Source: Clostridiales bacterium
Lineage (GTDB): Bacteria; Bacillota; Clostridia; Oscillospirales; QAKW01
Direction of reading: 5' to 3'
Assembly (NCBI GenBank): GCA_003343605.1
Contig: QAKW01000059.1
Location: 1 to 12,496, forward strand
Length of the DNA stretch: 12,496 nucleotides
In this document: positions 1 to 6,715 of the stretch, piece after piece
How the letters are laid out: each line of letters begins with the position of its first letter
Numbering within the stretch: the stretch's first letter is position 1
Notes under the pieces: generated by a model
Database searches by the model: none
What the model was told of the DNA's origin: nothing
What the model saw: the letters and a program-made list of their open reading frames with translations, nothing else
Translations under genes and position numbers: made by a program

Positions 1-50
1 CGACCTCTAGCGTGACAGGCTAGCGTTCTAACCAACTGAACTACCAGGCC
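1..50 (-). tRNA. tRNA-Asp (GTC), 3' part outside window
   Basis: Read on the minus strand, the gene starts at base 50 with a 7-nt acceptor arm GGCCTGG, then TA, a D arm (GTTC / GAAC), and a 5-bp anticodon stem CTAGC/GCTAG around the loop CTGTCAC. The anticodon is GTC, so it carries aspartate. The variable loop AGGTC and the first base of the T arm are still present; the T arm, the rest of the acceptor stem and the 3' end lie beyond the left edge. A promoter-like pair sits just upstream, between hslO and this gene. Confidence 0.95.
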
Positions 51-97
51 AGAAAACAGCGGTTTAACCTTTTTCAGGCACAGCTGCAACGATAGAT

Positions 98-126
98 ATT
101 TTACAACATGCACCATGAAAAGTCAA
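98..126 (-). promoter_or_regulatory. sigma-A-type promoter for tRNA-Asp
   Basis: On the minus strand TTGACT (126..121) is followed after exactly 17 nt by TAAAAT (103..98), both close to the -35 and -10 consensus. Transcription would start near base 91, about 40 nt before the tRNA 5' end, leaving a short leader for RNase P to remove. It separates the tRNA from the hslO unit upstream. Confidence 0.7.
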
Positions 127-138
127 GTATTTTTCATG
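114..138. repeat. AT-rich inverted repeat after hslO
   Basis: CATGAAAA (114-121) pairs perfectly with TTTTCATG (131-138) around a 9-nt loop. Directly beside it, bases 139-156 form a perfect 18-base AT-only palindrome that includes the hslO stop codon. Neither strand shows a GC-rich stem followed by a clean T run, so this is a poor intrinsic terminator. The loop and one arm contain the -35 box of the tRNA promoter. Confidence 0.5.
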
Positions 139-148
139 AAAAATAAAT

Positions 149-1030
149 TTATTTTTCTGCCCCTTCTATCAGAAGCGCTTCCAGTTCTTTCCTGCTGAAT
201 TGATATTTACGATTGCAGAAATGGCAGCATAATTCCACCGGCTTCTGCTCCTGGATCAATTGCATCAGTTCCTGCCTTCCAAGACTCAGCAAAACCTTTT
301 CTGTTCGTTTTTTAGAGCAGTTGCAGTAATATGCTGCATTCCACTGTTCTGTGATATGAAAAGGGATCTGATCCATCAGCATTTGGGCAATTTCTTCATT
401 GGAAGTGTATTCAAAAAGTGCGGAAACATTCTGAAATTTTTGAAGATTTTCTTCCAGCCTGCAAATGGTTGCTTCCTCGGCGCCCGGCATCAGTTGAATC
501 AGGAAGCCTCCCGAAGACTTCACGGTATAATCCCGGTCCACCAACACGCCCAGCGCACAAATACTGGGTGTTTGCTCGCTTTGAGCGTAATAGCCGGTAA
601 TATCTTCCGCAATTTCTCCGCTCACCAGGGCTGTGCGGCTCACATAGGGCTCCCCGGTTCCATTATCGCGCAAAACTGTTAAAAAACCAGGACCTACCGC
701 ACCGCTTACATCCAGTTTTCCATTGCTTTTCAATGGAATGTCTACCAGAGGATTTCTCGCGTAGCCCTTTACGTTTCCATTCGCGCCTGCAGTGGCTAAA
801 AGGGTTTTTACTGGGCCTTCGCCTTCGATCTGAAGTGTAATCAGATCGCCGGGATTTTTTAATGTTTTCCCCATCATCACCGCGGCGCTGAGCAGCCTCC
901 CTAAAGCCGCGGTAACGACCGGGGCTGTTTGATGCAGCTCAAAAGCATTTTGTACAAGCTCTCTTGAGTTAATAATAAACCCGCGTACAGTGCCGTCGTT
1001 AGACAATATGGAGAGGGCGGGATTCTGCAT
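149..1030 (-). CDS. hslO: Hsp33 redox-regulated chaperone
   Basis: A 293-residue protein matching Hsp33, a cytosolic holdase that is inactive when its four cysteines bind zinc and becomes active under oxidative stress. The C-terminal redox switch is clear: C236-x-C238, then 30 residues, then C269-xx-C272, fitting the family pattern CxC-x(27-32)-CxxC. An extra cysteine (C268) sits directly before the second pair. The N-terminal part (about 1-230) has the family pattern, including the stretch around GDLITLQIEGEGPVK. The ATG at 1030 has a GGGAG ribosome site about 10 nt upstream, and the gene starts 5 nt after the methyltransferase stop. It is the last gene of the yerC unit. Family assignment is firm; oxidative regulation is known for the family, not shown here. 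Confidence 0.96.
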   Translation of the reverse strand: MQNPALSILSNDGTVRGFIINSRELVQNAFELHQTAPVVTAALGRLLSAAVMMGKTLKNPGDLITLQIEGEGPVKTLLATAGANGNVKGYARNPLVDIPLKSNGKLDVSGAVGPGFLTVLRDNGTGEPYVSRTALVSGEIAEDITGYYAQSEQTPSICALGVLVDRDYTVKSSGGFLIQLMPGAEEATICRLEENLQKFQNVSALFEYTSNEEIAQMLMDQIPFHITEQWNAAYYCNCSKKRTEKVLLSLGRQELMQLIQEQKPVELCCHFCNRKYQFSRKELEALLIEGAEK

Positions 1031-1035
1031 AACTT

Positions 1036-1788
1036 TTATACTCCCTTCTTACATCTTGCAACAAAAGTCAGGCGTTCAGACTGATCATTCGGCCTGGATT
1101 TAGAATAACAATCACAAATATCCAGCAGTTCAAAATGATAACGCTCCAGCATGGCGGTAATTTCTTCCATCGAATAATAGCGCTGAAATTGCTCTTCATC
1201 GTTTCTTTGATAAAAACCATTTGGCATTTTCTCAAAGATCGTTAAGGAATGGGAGCAGATCATCCCATCGAATTGACTGCGCCAATTCAAAAAAACGCCG
1301 TCTTCTTCAAAAATATCACAGTTATTATCCAGAACATCACGATATTTATGCAGGGTATTGAGATCAAAAATTAAAATACCGTTTGGATTCAGATAGTTAT
1401 AAAACCAGTAAAACAGCCGGTGCAGCTGTTGCTCATCCGTTAAATAATTCAGGGTATCGAGTGTGGAAATGATGGCGTCAACTGTTCCAAAAAGCTCAAA
1501 ATCAGGGAGCTCCTGGCAGAGAAAAAGGATGCGGTCACTCTGGGGTAAACAATCTTTTTTCTGAATCGCTTCATTGAGCATCTCGGGGCTGCCGTCGATT
1601 CCGATTAAATCATATCCTTTTTTCAAGAGCTTAAGGGCAACCGTTCCGCTGCCGCATCCAACATCGCAGATCAGAGACCCTTCACCGCAATATTTCTGCA
1701 GATTCTCATGAATAAAGCCGACAATCCTGCCATAATCAGCCCCAACAAAACGATCGTAATAATGTGCCAAAGCATGAAAACCGTTCAT
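1036..1788 (-). CDS. class I SAM-dependent methyltransferase
   Basis: A 250-residue Rossmann-fold methyltransferase. Motif I is CDVGCGSGT (41-49), the acidic residue that would hold the SAM ribose is in GIDGS (D65), and a motif IV-like strand STLDTLNYL lies at about 108-116, followed by NPNGILIFDLNT (about 134-145). The substrate is unknown. The layout resembles the YqeM-like group often seen beside hslO in Clostridia (from memory, not searched). The start ATG overlaps the yerC stop by four bases (ATGA), so the two genes are probably translationally coupled. A small-molecule, RNA or protein substrate are all possible; nothing in the sequence decides between them. Confidence 0.85.
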   Translation of the reverse strand: MNGFHALAHYYDRFVGADYGRIVGFIHENLQKYCGEGSLICDVGCGSGTVALKLLKKGYDLIGIDGSPEMLNEAIQKKDCLPQSDRILFLCQELPDFELFGTVDAIISTLDTLNYLTDEQQLHRLFYWFYNYLNPNGILIFDLNTLHKYRDVLDNNCDIFEEDGVFLNWRSQFDGMICSHSLTIFEKMPNGFYQRNDEEQFQRYYSMEEITAMLERYHFELLDICDCYSKSRPNDQSERLTFVARCKKGV

Positions 1789-2078
1789 TCTTCCGCTTCC
1801 AGCTGGGAGAAAACCTGAGCATAACCGTCTGACCCATAATTCAAGCTGCGCTTGACCCGGCTGATGGTAGCGGTAGAAGCGCCTGTCTGATCAACGATTT
1901 CTTGATAGGAGGAACCTTTATTCAGCATAAAGGCAACTTCAAAGCGCTGGGCCATTGCCTTAAATTCCGAAACAGTGCACAAATCTTCAAAAAAATCATA
2001 GCATTCTTCCACTGTCCTTAGCGTCAGTATCGCTTCAAACAGATGGTCGCTGCTGGGATCCTTTAATTTTTGATTCAT
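1785..2078 (-). CDS. yerC: YerC/YecD family TrpR-like regulator
   Basis: A 97-residue all-helical protein related to the tryptophan repressor, of the small YerC/YecD type found in Firmicutes. A helix-turn-helix is visible at about residues 57-80 (SYQEIVDQTGASTATISRVKR). Family members are presumed DNA-binding, but no ligand is established and the TrpR tryptophan role should not be assumed. A strong ribosome site, AAAGGAG, lies 9 nt upstream of the ATG. It is the first gene of a three-gene unit with the methyltransferase and hslO, with its own promoter directly upstream; autoregulation would be a reasonable guess but is inference only. Confidence 0.88.
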   Translation of the reverse strand: MNQKLKDPSSDHLFEAILTLRTVEECYDFFEDLCTVSEFKAMAQRFEVAFMLNKGSSYQEIVDQTGASTATISRVKRSLNYGSDGYAQVFSQLEAEE

Positions 2079-2111
2079 TGATTTTGATCTCCTTTTGTAA
2101 ATATCGTTTAT

Positions 2112-2140
2112 AGTTTAACATATTAAAGAGTAAAAATCAA
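2112..2140 (-). promoter_or_regulatory. likely promoter of yerC-MTase-hslO
   Basis: On the minus strand TTGATT (2140..2135) precedes TAAACT (2117..2112) by 17 nt, and a TG one base upstream of the -10 makes an extended -10. An overlapping alternative is TATAAA at 2113..2108. It lies just after the obgE terminator, and the ribosome site of yerC follows. An inverted repeat TTTAA-CATA-TTAAA (2114-2127) covers the -10 and could be an operator. Confidence 0.6.
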
Positions 2141-2152
2141 TTTAAAAAATAT

Positions 2153-2180
2153 AAACCCGGCGCTGCCAAGCGCCGGGTTT
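2153..2180 (-). terminator. intrinsic terminator after obgE
   Basis: A perfect 12-bp stem (2153-2164 with 2169-2180) closes a 4-nt loop and has a GC-rich core, CCGGCGC. Read on the minus strand it is followed by a T-rich tract ending in six T (2150..2143 region). The hairpin begins 4 nt after the obgE stop, so it ends the ribosome module. Confidence 0.9.
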
Positions 2181-2184
2181 TAAC

Positions 2185-3453
2185 TCAGGGAATATAGTCG
2201 AATTCCAGATCGTCTATACGCACGGGATCCCCCTCTTTAATTCCCATTTCTTCCAGTTTATCCACAATTCCGTTGCTTTGCAGAACACGCTGAAAGAAAT
2301 TCATGGATTCATAATCATCGAAATGAATGGTTGCCAGAATTTTGCTCAGCCATTCTCCTTCGATAACAAAAACGCCATTGACTTTATTAACTGTAAAGGA
2401 TTTATCCTTTGCGTTTTCAGGTTCCGGTTTTTGATATTCGCTTTCAAAGATCCGCACCTTGGGGAGTTCCTCAAGCAAACCGCCTACTTTTGCGAGCAGT
2501 GGATCTACGCCCTCTTTGGTAATCGCTGAAATACAGAAAACCGGATATCCAAGCTTTTCAACATGCTCGATAAATGCGGTTTTCGCACGTTCATCAGAAA
2601 CCGCATCGCATTTATTGGCCACAACAATCTGAGGCAATGCTGCCAATACCGGAGAATAATGGTAAAGCTCCTGATTGATCGCCTCAAAATCAGCGATCGG
2701 ATCTCTTCCTTCTGTTCCCGCAACATCTACCAGATGCAGGAGCATGCGGCATCGTTCAACATGGCGGAGAAAAGCGGTGCCAAGGCCGGCGCCTTCTGCG
2801 GCTCCCTCAATAATTCCCGGAATATCCGCCACCACATATCCATTGCCATAATAATCAACAACGCCCAGATTCGGTGTCATGGTTGTAAAATGATAATTTG
2901 CAATCTTTGGACGTGCGGAAGAAATAACCGATAAAAAGGTGGATTTTCCAACGTTCGGAAAACCGATCAGGCCTACATCTGCGATCAGCTTTAATTCCAA
3001 CTGAATATGAAATTCTTCTCCCGGCTGGCCGGGGCGGGCAAATCGTGGAATCTGGCGGGTCGGTGTGGCAAAATGCTGATTTCCCCATCCTCCGTTTCCG
3101 CCTTTGGCTGCAATAAACGGCGTATCGTCTGATAAATCTTTGATCAGGAGACCGGTTTCGGCATCTTTCAAAAGCGTACCAAACGGTACTTTGATAATGA
3201 GATCCGGTGCGCTGGCACCGGTACATTTATTGGTTCCGCCATTCTGGCCATCCTGTGCAACATATTTACGTTTATAGCGAAAATCCATCAGCGTGTTCAG
3301 GTTGCGGTCCGCCTGAAAAACAATATTGCCGCCTTTACCGCCGTCTCCCCCATCGGGGCCGCCGGCATTAACATATTTTTCGCGATGGAAGGCTACCGCA
3401 CCGTCGCCGCCTTTACCGCCTCTAATCCATATTTTTGCCATATCAACAAACAT
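2185..3453 (-). CDS. obgE: Obg/CgtA-family ribosome assembly GTPase
   Basis: A 422-residue protein with the full three-part Obg layout. The glycine-rich Obg fold covers about 1-158 (repeated GGxGG-type turns at 12-42 and 117-122). The G domain has GFPNVGKST (164-172), DIPG (210-213), NKCD (280-283) and SA (309-310). The C-terminal OCT domain spans about 350-420. Obg proteins bind the 50S subunit late in assembly and link growth to nucleotide state and stress. It follows rplU-prp-rpmA, which fits the common bacterial order. The ATG has a strong AAAGGAGG site. Terminator-like hairpins lie on both sides, and the upstream one leaves only 27 nt before the start codon, so expression probably depends on read-through. 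The B. subtilis neighbour spo0B is absent between rpmA and this gene, as is usual in Clostridia. Confidence 0.97.
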   Translation of the reverse strand: MFVDMAKIWIRGGKGGDGAVAFHREKYVNAGGPDGGDGGKGGNIVFQADRNLNTLMDFRYKRKYVAQDGQNGGTNKCTGASAPDLIIKVPFGTLLKDAETGLLIKDLSDDTPFIAAKGGNGGWGNQHFATPTRQIPRFARPGQPGEEFHIQLELKLIADVGLIGFPNVGKSTFLSVISSARPKIANYHFTTMTPNLGVVDYYGNGYVVADIPGIIEGAAEGAGLGTAFLRHVERCRMLLHLVDVAGTEGRDPIADFEAINQELYHYSPVLAALPQIVVANKCDAVSDERAKTAFIEHVEKLGYPVFCISAITKEGVDPLLAKVGGLLEELPKVRIFESEYQKPEPENAKDKSFTVNKVNGVFVIEGEWLSKILATIHFDDYESMNFFQRVLQSNGIVDKLEEMGIKEGDPVRIDDLEFDYIP

Positions 3454-3480
3454 TGCGTAAGCCTCCTTTACATTGAATAC

Positions 3481-3510
3481 AAAAAAATCCCGGAAAGATC
3501 CGGGATTTTT
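3481..3510 (-). terminator. intrinsic terminator or attenuator, rpmA-obgE gap
   Basis: A perfect 12-bp stem (3483-3494 with 3499-3510) with a 4-nt loop and a TCCCGGA core ends, on the minus strand, in seven T. It starts 9 nt after the rpmA stop. Only 27 nt separate its end from the obgE start codon, with the ribosome site inside that gap, so there is no room for a separate promoter downstream of it. It probably lowers obgE expression relative to the two ribosomal proteins rather than fully ending the operon. Confidence 0.85.
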
Positions 3511-3519
3511 CTAAAGCAT

Positions 3520-3798
3520 TTACTCTGCAGAATAAACAGAAACTTTTTTCCGATCGCGGCCGACACGCTCAAATTTTACTTTTCCATCAATTAAAGCAAA
3601 GAGCGTATCGTTGGAACCACGGCCAACATTATTGCCGGGATGGATCTTTGTTCCTCTCTGGGTTACCAGAACATTGCCAGCCAAAACAAACTGGCCGTCT
3701 GCCCGTTTTACACCCAGACGCTTGGATTCGGAATCTCTGCCGTTTTTGGTAGAGCCCATACCTTTTTTATGCGCAAAAAATTGGATATTAAACAACAT
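3520..3798 (-). CDS. rpmA: 50S ribosomal protein L27 (with cleavable N-terminus)
   Basis: A 92-residue L27, whose mature N-terminal tail reaches toward the peptidyl transferase centre. The first nine residues, MLFNIQFFA, are the Firmicutes extension that Prp removes before L27 can work; the predicted mature protein starts HKKGMGST (from residue 10), close to the E. coli N-terminus AHKK. The family motif region is GNVLVTQRG (41-49), with threonine at 46 where most L27 proteins have arginine. A good ribosome site, GGAGGTG, lies inside the end of prp, and the ATG is 3 nt after the prp stop. Co-transcribed with rplU and prp. Confidence 0.97.
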   Translation of the reverse strand: MLFNIQFFAHKKGMGSTKNGRDSESKRLGVKRADGQFVLAGNVLVTQRGTKIHPGNNVGRGSNDTLFALIDGKVKFERVGRDRKKVSVYSAE

Positions 3799-3801
3799 TT
3801 A

Positions 3802-4122
3802 TCACACCTCCATGATTTCAAGGTTAAAATACATTGCATATTCTGTGGCAATGCTTTTGCCCAGCGCAGCCAAAATTGCAATATGTTTAGAAAACTGCGG
3901 GTTTGGCACCCTGCTCATACACCGGATTATCGCAGCGTCTTCATCAATGGAAAGCTGCAAAGGCGCCTCATCAATTGTTTCCCCGCAATGAATACAGAAT
4001 TGAACCGCCGTAGAAACCGCTGCGCAAACTATATCGCTTCCCGCTTCTCCATAACCGCTGTGCCCGCTGCATTCAAAGCCAATATAATCAGAGCCTTTCC
4101 GGTAGATACGAAGCACCGTCAT
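3802..4122 (-). CDS. prp: Prp cysteine protease that processes L27
   Basis: A 106-residue protein of the YsxB/Prp family, the cysteine protease that removes the N-terminal extension of L27 in Firmicutes. The catalytic pair is visible: H21 in SGHSGYGEAGSD and C33 in DIVCAAVS, the same spacing class as the family's His and Cys. It lies between rplU (stop 3 nt upstream) and rpmA (start 3 nt downstream), the normal place for this gene next to its substrate. Its own ribosome site is weak (only AAGAAGAAG-like purines), so it is probably translated by coupling from rplU, which would keep the enzyme below the level of its substrate. Proteolysis itself is family knowledge. Confidence 0.93.
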   Translation of the reverse strand: MTVLRIYRKGSDYIGFECSGHSGYGEAGSDIVCAAVSTAVQFCIHCGETIDEAPLQLSIDEDAAIIRCMSRVPNPQFSKHIAILAALGKSIATEYAMYFNLEIMEV

Positions 4123-4125
4123 AAA

Positions 4126-4458
4126 TTATGCTTCTTCTTTGGCTGCCGTAGGATTGATCGAAGAGATCTGAATCTTGGTATAGGGCTGCCGGTGACCCTG
4201 CTTTCTGCGGTAATTCTTCTTGGGTTTCATCTTATAAACGATGATTTTCTTTTCCTTCCCGCTTTTGATGACAGTAGCCTCAACGGTAGCACCCTTTACA
4301 TAAGGCTTGCCCACCTTGAGCTTTTTGCCTTCGCCAACGCTGATCACCTTATCAAAGGTCACAAGGCTTTCGTTCTCGGCATTCAATTTTTCAATGAAAA
4401 GCGTATCGCCTTCCTGCACTTTGTATTGCTTGCCGCCGGTTTCAAAAATTGCGTACAT
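4126..4458 (-). CDS. rplU: 50S ribosomal protein L21
   Basis: A 110-residue L21 that binds 23S rRNA in the large subunit. The family signature is near the C-terminus, KQGHRQPYT (86-94), after a basic stretch (78-86). The start chosen is the ATG at 4458: GAGGTG sits 6 nt upstream and the protein then begins MYAIFETGGKQYKV as in other L21 proteins. An in-frame GTG three codons earlier lies inside that ribosome site and is not a credible start. It is the first gene of the rplU-prp-rpmA-(obgE) unit and is preceded by a structured leader and a consensus promoter. Presumably autoregulated through the leader. Confidence 0.96.
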   Translation of the reverse strand: MYAIFETGGKQYKVQEGDTLFIEKLNAENESLVTFDKVISVGEGKKLKVGKPYVKGATVEATVIKSGKEKKIIVYKMKPKKNYRRKQGHRQPYTKIQISSINPTAAKEEA

Positions 4459-4540
4459 ACAAAGCACCTCACTTTCTATTAAGAAAACTCGCTATGGCAG
4501 GCAGGATGACCCTTTAAAACCTGACATAAGCGGCCAACGT
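4459..4540 (-). ncRNA. L21-type 5' leader (ribosomal protein leader RNA)
   Basis: The mRNA before rplU is about 80 nt and can fold. An outer stem pairs CGCTTATG (4532..4525) with CATAGCG (4496..4490) with one bulged T, and an inner stem pairs CAGG (4523..4520) with CCTG (4505..4502). Position and layout match the known Firmicutes L21 leader, thought to let L21 repress its own operon. No clear terminator T run follows the fold, so control at translation or RNA stability is more likely than attenuation. Family assignment is from position and fold, without a covariance-model search. Confidence 0.6.
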
Positions 4541-4542
4541 TG

Positions 4543-4571
4543 ATTATATCATAGCCGCGGCTGGTTGTCAA
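4543..4571 (-). promoter_or_regulatory. full-consensus promoter for rplU operon
   Basis: On the minus strand TTGACA (4571..4566) and TATAAT (4548..4543) match both consensus hexamers fully and are separated by exactly 17 nt. The -35 overlaps the recN stop codon TGA (4570..4568), so no terminator separates recN from this unit. Transcription should start near 4536. Confidence 0.93.
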
Positions 4572-6253
4572 TGCTTATTTTTCCGTTTATTGAGAATTTC
4601 TGCGGCACTCCGGCGCAGCGTTTCGGTCAGTTCTTCCCCGCCCATAATCCGGGCAATCTCATCAATGCGTTCCGTCTCACTCAGTTCATAAATTCCGGAA
4701 CAGACCCGACCGTTCTGCTCTTTCTTAGTGACCTTAAAATGATGATCCGCCTGAGCGGCAATCTGTGCCAGATGCGTAATACAGAACACCTGCCTTCCAG
4801 TGGAGCTGCTTCGCAGTTTACGGCCTATTTTCTCCGCCGTTGCGCCGGAAACACCGGTATCAATTTCATCGTATACCGCCGTATTGGAATCCTGATTCAG
4901 AATACTTTTCATTGAAAGCATAATACGGGATAATTCTCCGCCGGAGGCAATTTTAATCAGCGGTTTGGGCAGCTCGCCGCGGTTGGTGGAAATAAAAAAT
5001 TCCACCTCATCTTTACCATCGATCCGATAGCGGATGCCGCCGCGCTCATTTTTCCGGTCTTCAACACTGATATGAAAAGAAGCCTGCGGCATATCCAGAT
5101 CAGAAAGCTCTGTACGCAGTTTCTTTTCCATTTCCAGCGCGCCTTTTTTGCGCCGTGCGGTAAGAGTGGCGGCATGGCGTTCCAGCTCCTCATGCGCTTC
5201 TTGATAGCGTTCTTTTAATTTTAACAGAATATCTTCGCTGTTTTCTAATGCTTCCAGTTCTTTGCGAAACGATTCTTCATTTTGCAAAACCTCCTGATCA
5301 GAAGGCCCGAATAATTTTTTGATCTGTTCCAGCTCATCCAGCCGGTTTTCAATGATTTCCGGCTCCATACGGTCAGCGGCGTATTCATCGAATAATTTTC
5401 CAAGTTCGGCGCCGAGGTCATCCAATTCCGCCGAAAGCTGCGTCAGTCTCTGAATCAGTTCTGCTCCCTCTGGAATCAATTTTTCAGCGGGAACCAGGCC
5501 ATCGAGCGCCTCTCTGACCTGCCGGGCGGCGGGCTGTTCGCCATCATATACCGCCATCACGGCGGTATGAAGCGCTTCAATAATTTCCTCATTTTTCATG
5601 AGATTGGCCCGCTTAATCCGTAATTCTTTATATTCGCCTGCTTTGAATGCACATGCATCCAGTTGGCTGATATAGGCGGAAAGCTCGGCTCTTCTTTGCT
5701 CCTTACCGGTTTCTTTTTGCTGCTGCTCTTCCAGCTCTTTATGCAGCGCTTTCACCTTCTCATAGCTGGCGCGATAGCGCACTTTTTCCTGATCTGCTTT
5801 GGAAAATTCATCGAGAAACAGAAGGTGCCTTCTGGAATCCAGCAATAGAACACCATCATGCTGGCCATGCACGTTGATGAGATGTGCCCCTAATTCTTTT
5901 AAAAGCGCAACCGTAACGTTTAAACCGTTGATTCTGGCACTGTTTCTGCCGTCGCGGCCGATTTTTCGAAAGATGGTGACATTTCCGTCTTCATCCGGCT
6001 GAAGGCCGTTTTCCTTCAATATAAAAAGCGCTTCCGAATCCAGCGCACAAAAACAAGCGGTTACAATCCCGCATTCTGTGCCGGTTCTGATCAGATCTTT
6101 AGAGGCTTTACTGCCCAAAAGCAGTAAAATAGAATCAATGATAATACTTTTTCCGGCGCCGGTTTCTCCGGTTAAAACCGTAAAGCCATCTTTGAAATCA
6201 ATATCCAGCCGTTCGATAATGGCAATATTTTCGATGTGCAGCGCTGTCAGCAT
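4568..6253 (-). CDS. recN: DNA double-strand break repair ATPase RecN
   Basis: A 561-residue SMC-like ATPase of normal RecN length, which gathers broken DNA ends for recombination. Visible parts: Walker A GETGAGKS (29-36), Q-loop region VHGQHD (128-133), two coiled-coil arms (about 150-370, rich in E, K, Q and L), ABC signature SGGELSR (437-443), Walker B TAVYDEID (458-465) and the H-loop CITH (491-494). It begins 9 nt after argR with an AGGAGA site. The argR-recN pair is a conserved Firmicutes arrangement. In Bacillus and Clostridium spoIVB and spo0A usually follow; here the next gene is rplU. No LexA-type box was noticed upstream. Confidence 0.97.
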   Translation of the reverse strand: MLTALHIENIAIIERLDIDFKDGFTVLTGETGAGKSIIIDSILLLLGSKASKDLIRTGTECGIVTACFCALDSEALFILKENGLQPDEDGNVTIFRKIGRDGRNSARINGLNVTVALLKELGAHLINVHGQHDGVLLLDSRRHLLFLDEFSKADQEKVRYRASYEKVKALHKELEEQQQKETGKEQRRAELSAYISQLDACAFKAGEYKELRIKRANLMKNEEIIEALHTAVMAVYDGEQPAARQVREALDGLVPAEKLIPEGAELIQRLTQLSAELDDLGAELGKLFDEYAADRMEPEIIENRLDELEQIKKLFGPSDQEVLQNEESFRKELEALENSEDILLKLKERYQEAHEELERHAATLTARRKKGALEMEKKLRTELSDLDMPQASFHISVEDRKNERGGIRYRIDGKDEVEFFISTNRGELPKPLIKIASGGELSRIMLSMKSILNQDSNTAVYDEIDTGVSGATAEKIGRKLRSSSTGRQVFCITHLAQIAAQADHHFKVTKKEQNGRVCSGIYELSETERIDEIARIMGGEELTETLRRSAAEILNKRKNKH

Positions 6254-6262
6254 GGGCTTCTC

Positions 6263-6715
6263 CTATTCTTTGATAGAGGTGATCAGCTCTTTTACCTTCT
6301 CTGCACACGCATTATTGAGCGTACAGATAAAAATGGTATCGTCTCCGGCGATCGACCCGGCAATTCCCTGAACATGCATATTATCAATGGTCGCGCAAAC
6401 AGCGTTTGCCATTCCCGCATAACATTTCACAATTACAAAATTTTGTGCGCTTACAACCTCAATAATGCCATTGCTCAGTATGGACCCGGCATGGACAGCC
6501 GCAGGCTGGGGCGGGATGCCGGCGGTTGGTTTGATGTAGCGGGTTTCCTTGCCGTCTGAGGCCTTGCGCAGCCCCAAGGCTTTAATATCACGTGAGACCG
6601 TTGCCTGTGTAACATTCCAGCCTTGTTTCTGAAGCAGAGAAACCAACATTTCCTGGGTAAAAACAGGCTGTTCTTCAATGATTTTCAAAATCGCTTCCTG
6701 TCTGAGATTTTTCAT
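6263..6715 (-). CDS. argR: arginine repressor ArgR/AhrC
   Basis: A 150-residue ArgR-family regulator, hexameric when bound to arginine, which represses arginine synthesis and can activate catabolism. The N-terminal winged helix has the recognition segment TQATVSRDIKALGL (about 36-49) with the typical SRD at 41-43. The C-terminal arginine-binding and oligomer domain has GSIAGDDTIF (120-129), whose GDD is the arginine-contacting motif of the family. The ATG overlaps the nadK stop by four bases (ATGA). Its targets are not in this window, and no ARG box was recognised by eye. It is a normal member of this operon in Firmicutes. Confidence 0.95.
   Translation of the reverse strand: MKNLRQEAILKIIEEQPVFTQEMLVSLLQKQGWNVTQATVSRDIKALGLRKASDGKETRYIKPTAGIPPQPAAVHAGSILSNGIIEVVSAQNFVIVKCYAGMANAVCATIDNMHVQGIAGSIAGDDTIFICTLNNACAEKVKELITSIKE

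Noticed and set aside
114..156. Intrinsic terminator after hslO
   Set aside because: The stems are AT-only or nearly so, and no T run follows on the minus strand, so it does not meet the normal criteria.
4459..4467. Longer L21 start at an upstream GTG
   Set aside because: The GTG is part of the ribosome site itself, and L21 proteins start at MYAIFETGGKQY.
4459..4540. T-box or metabolite riboswitch before rplU
   Set aside because: No T-box sequence or known aptamer core was seen; position and size fit a ribosomal-protein leader better.
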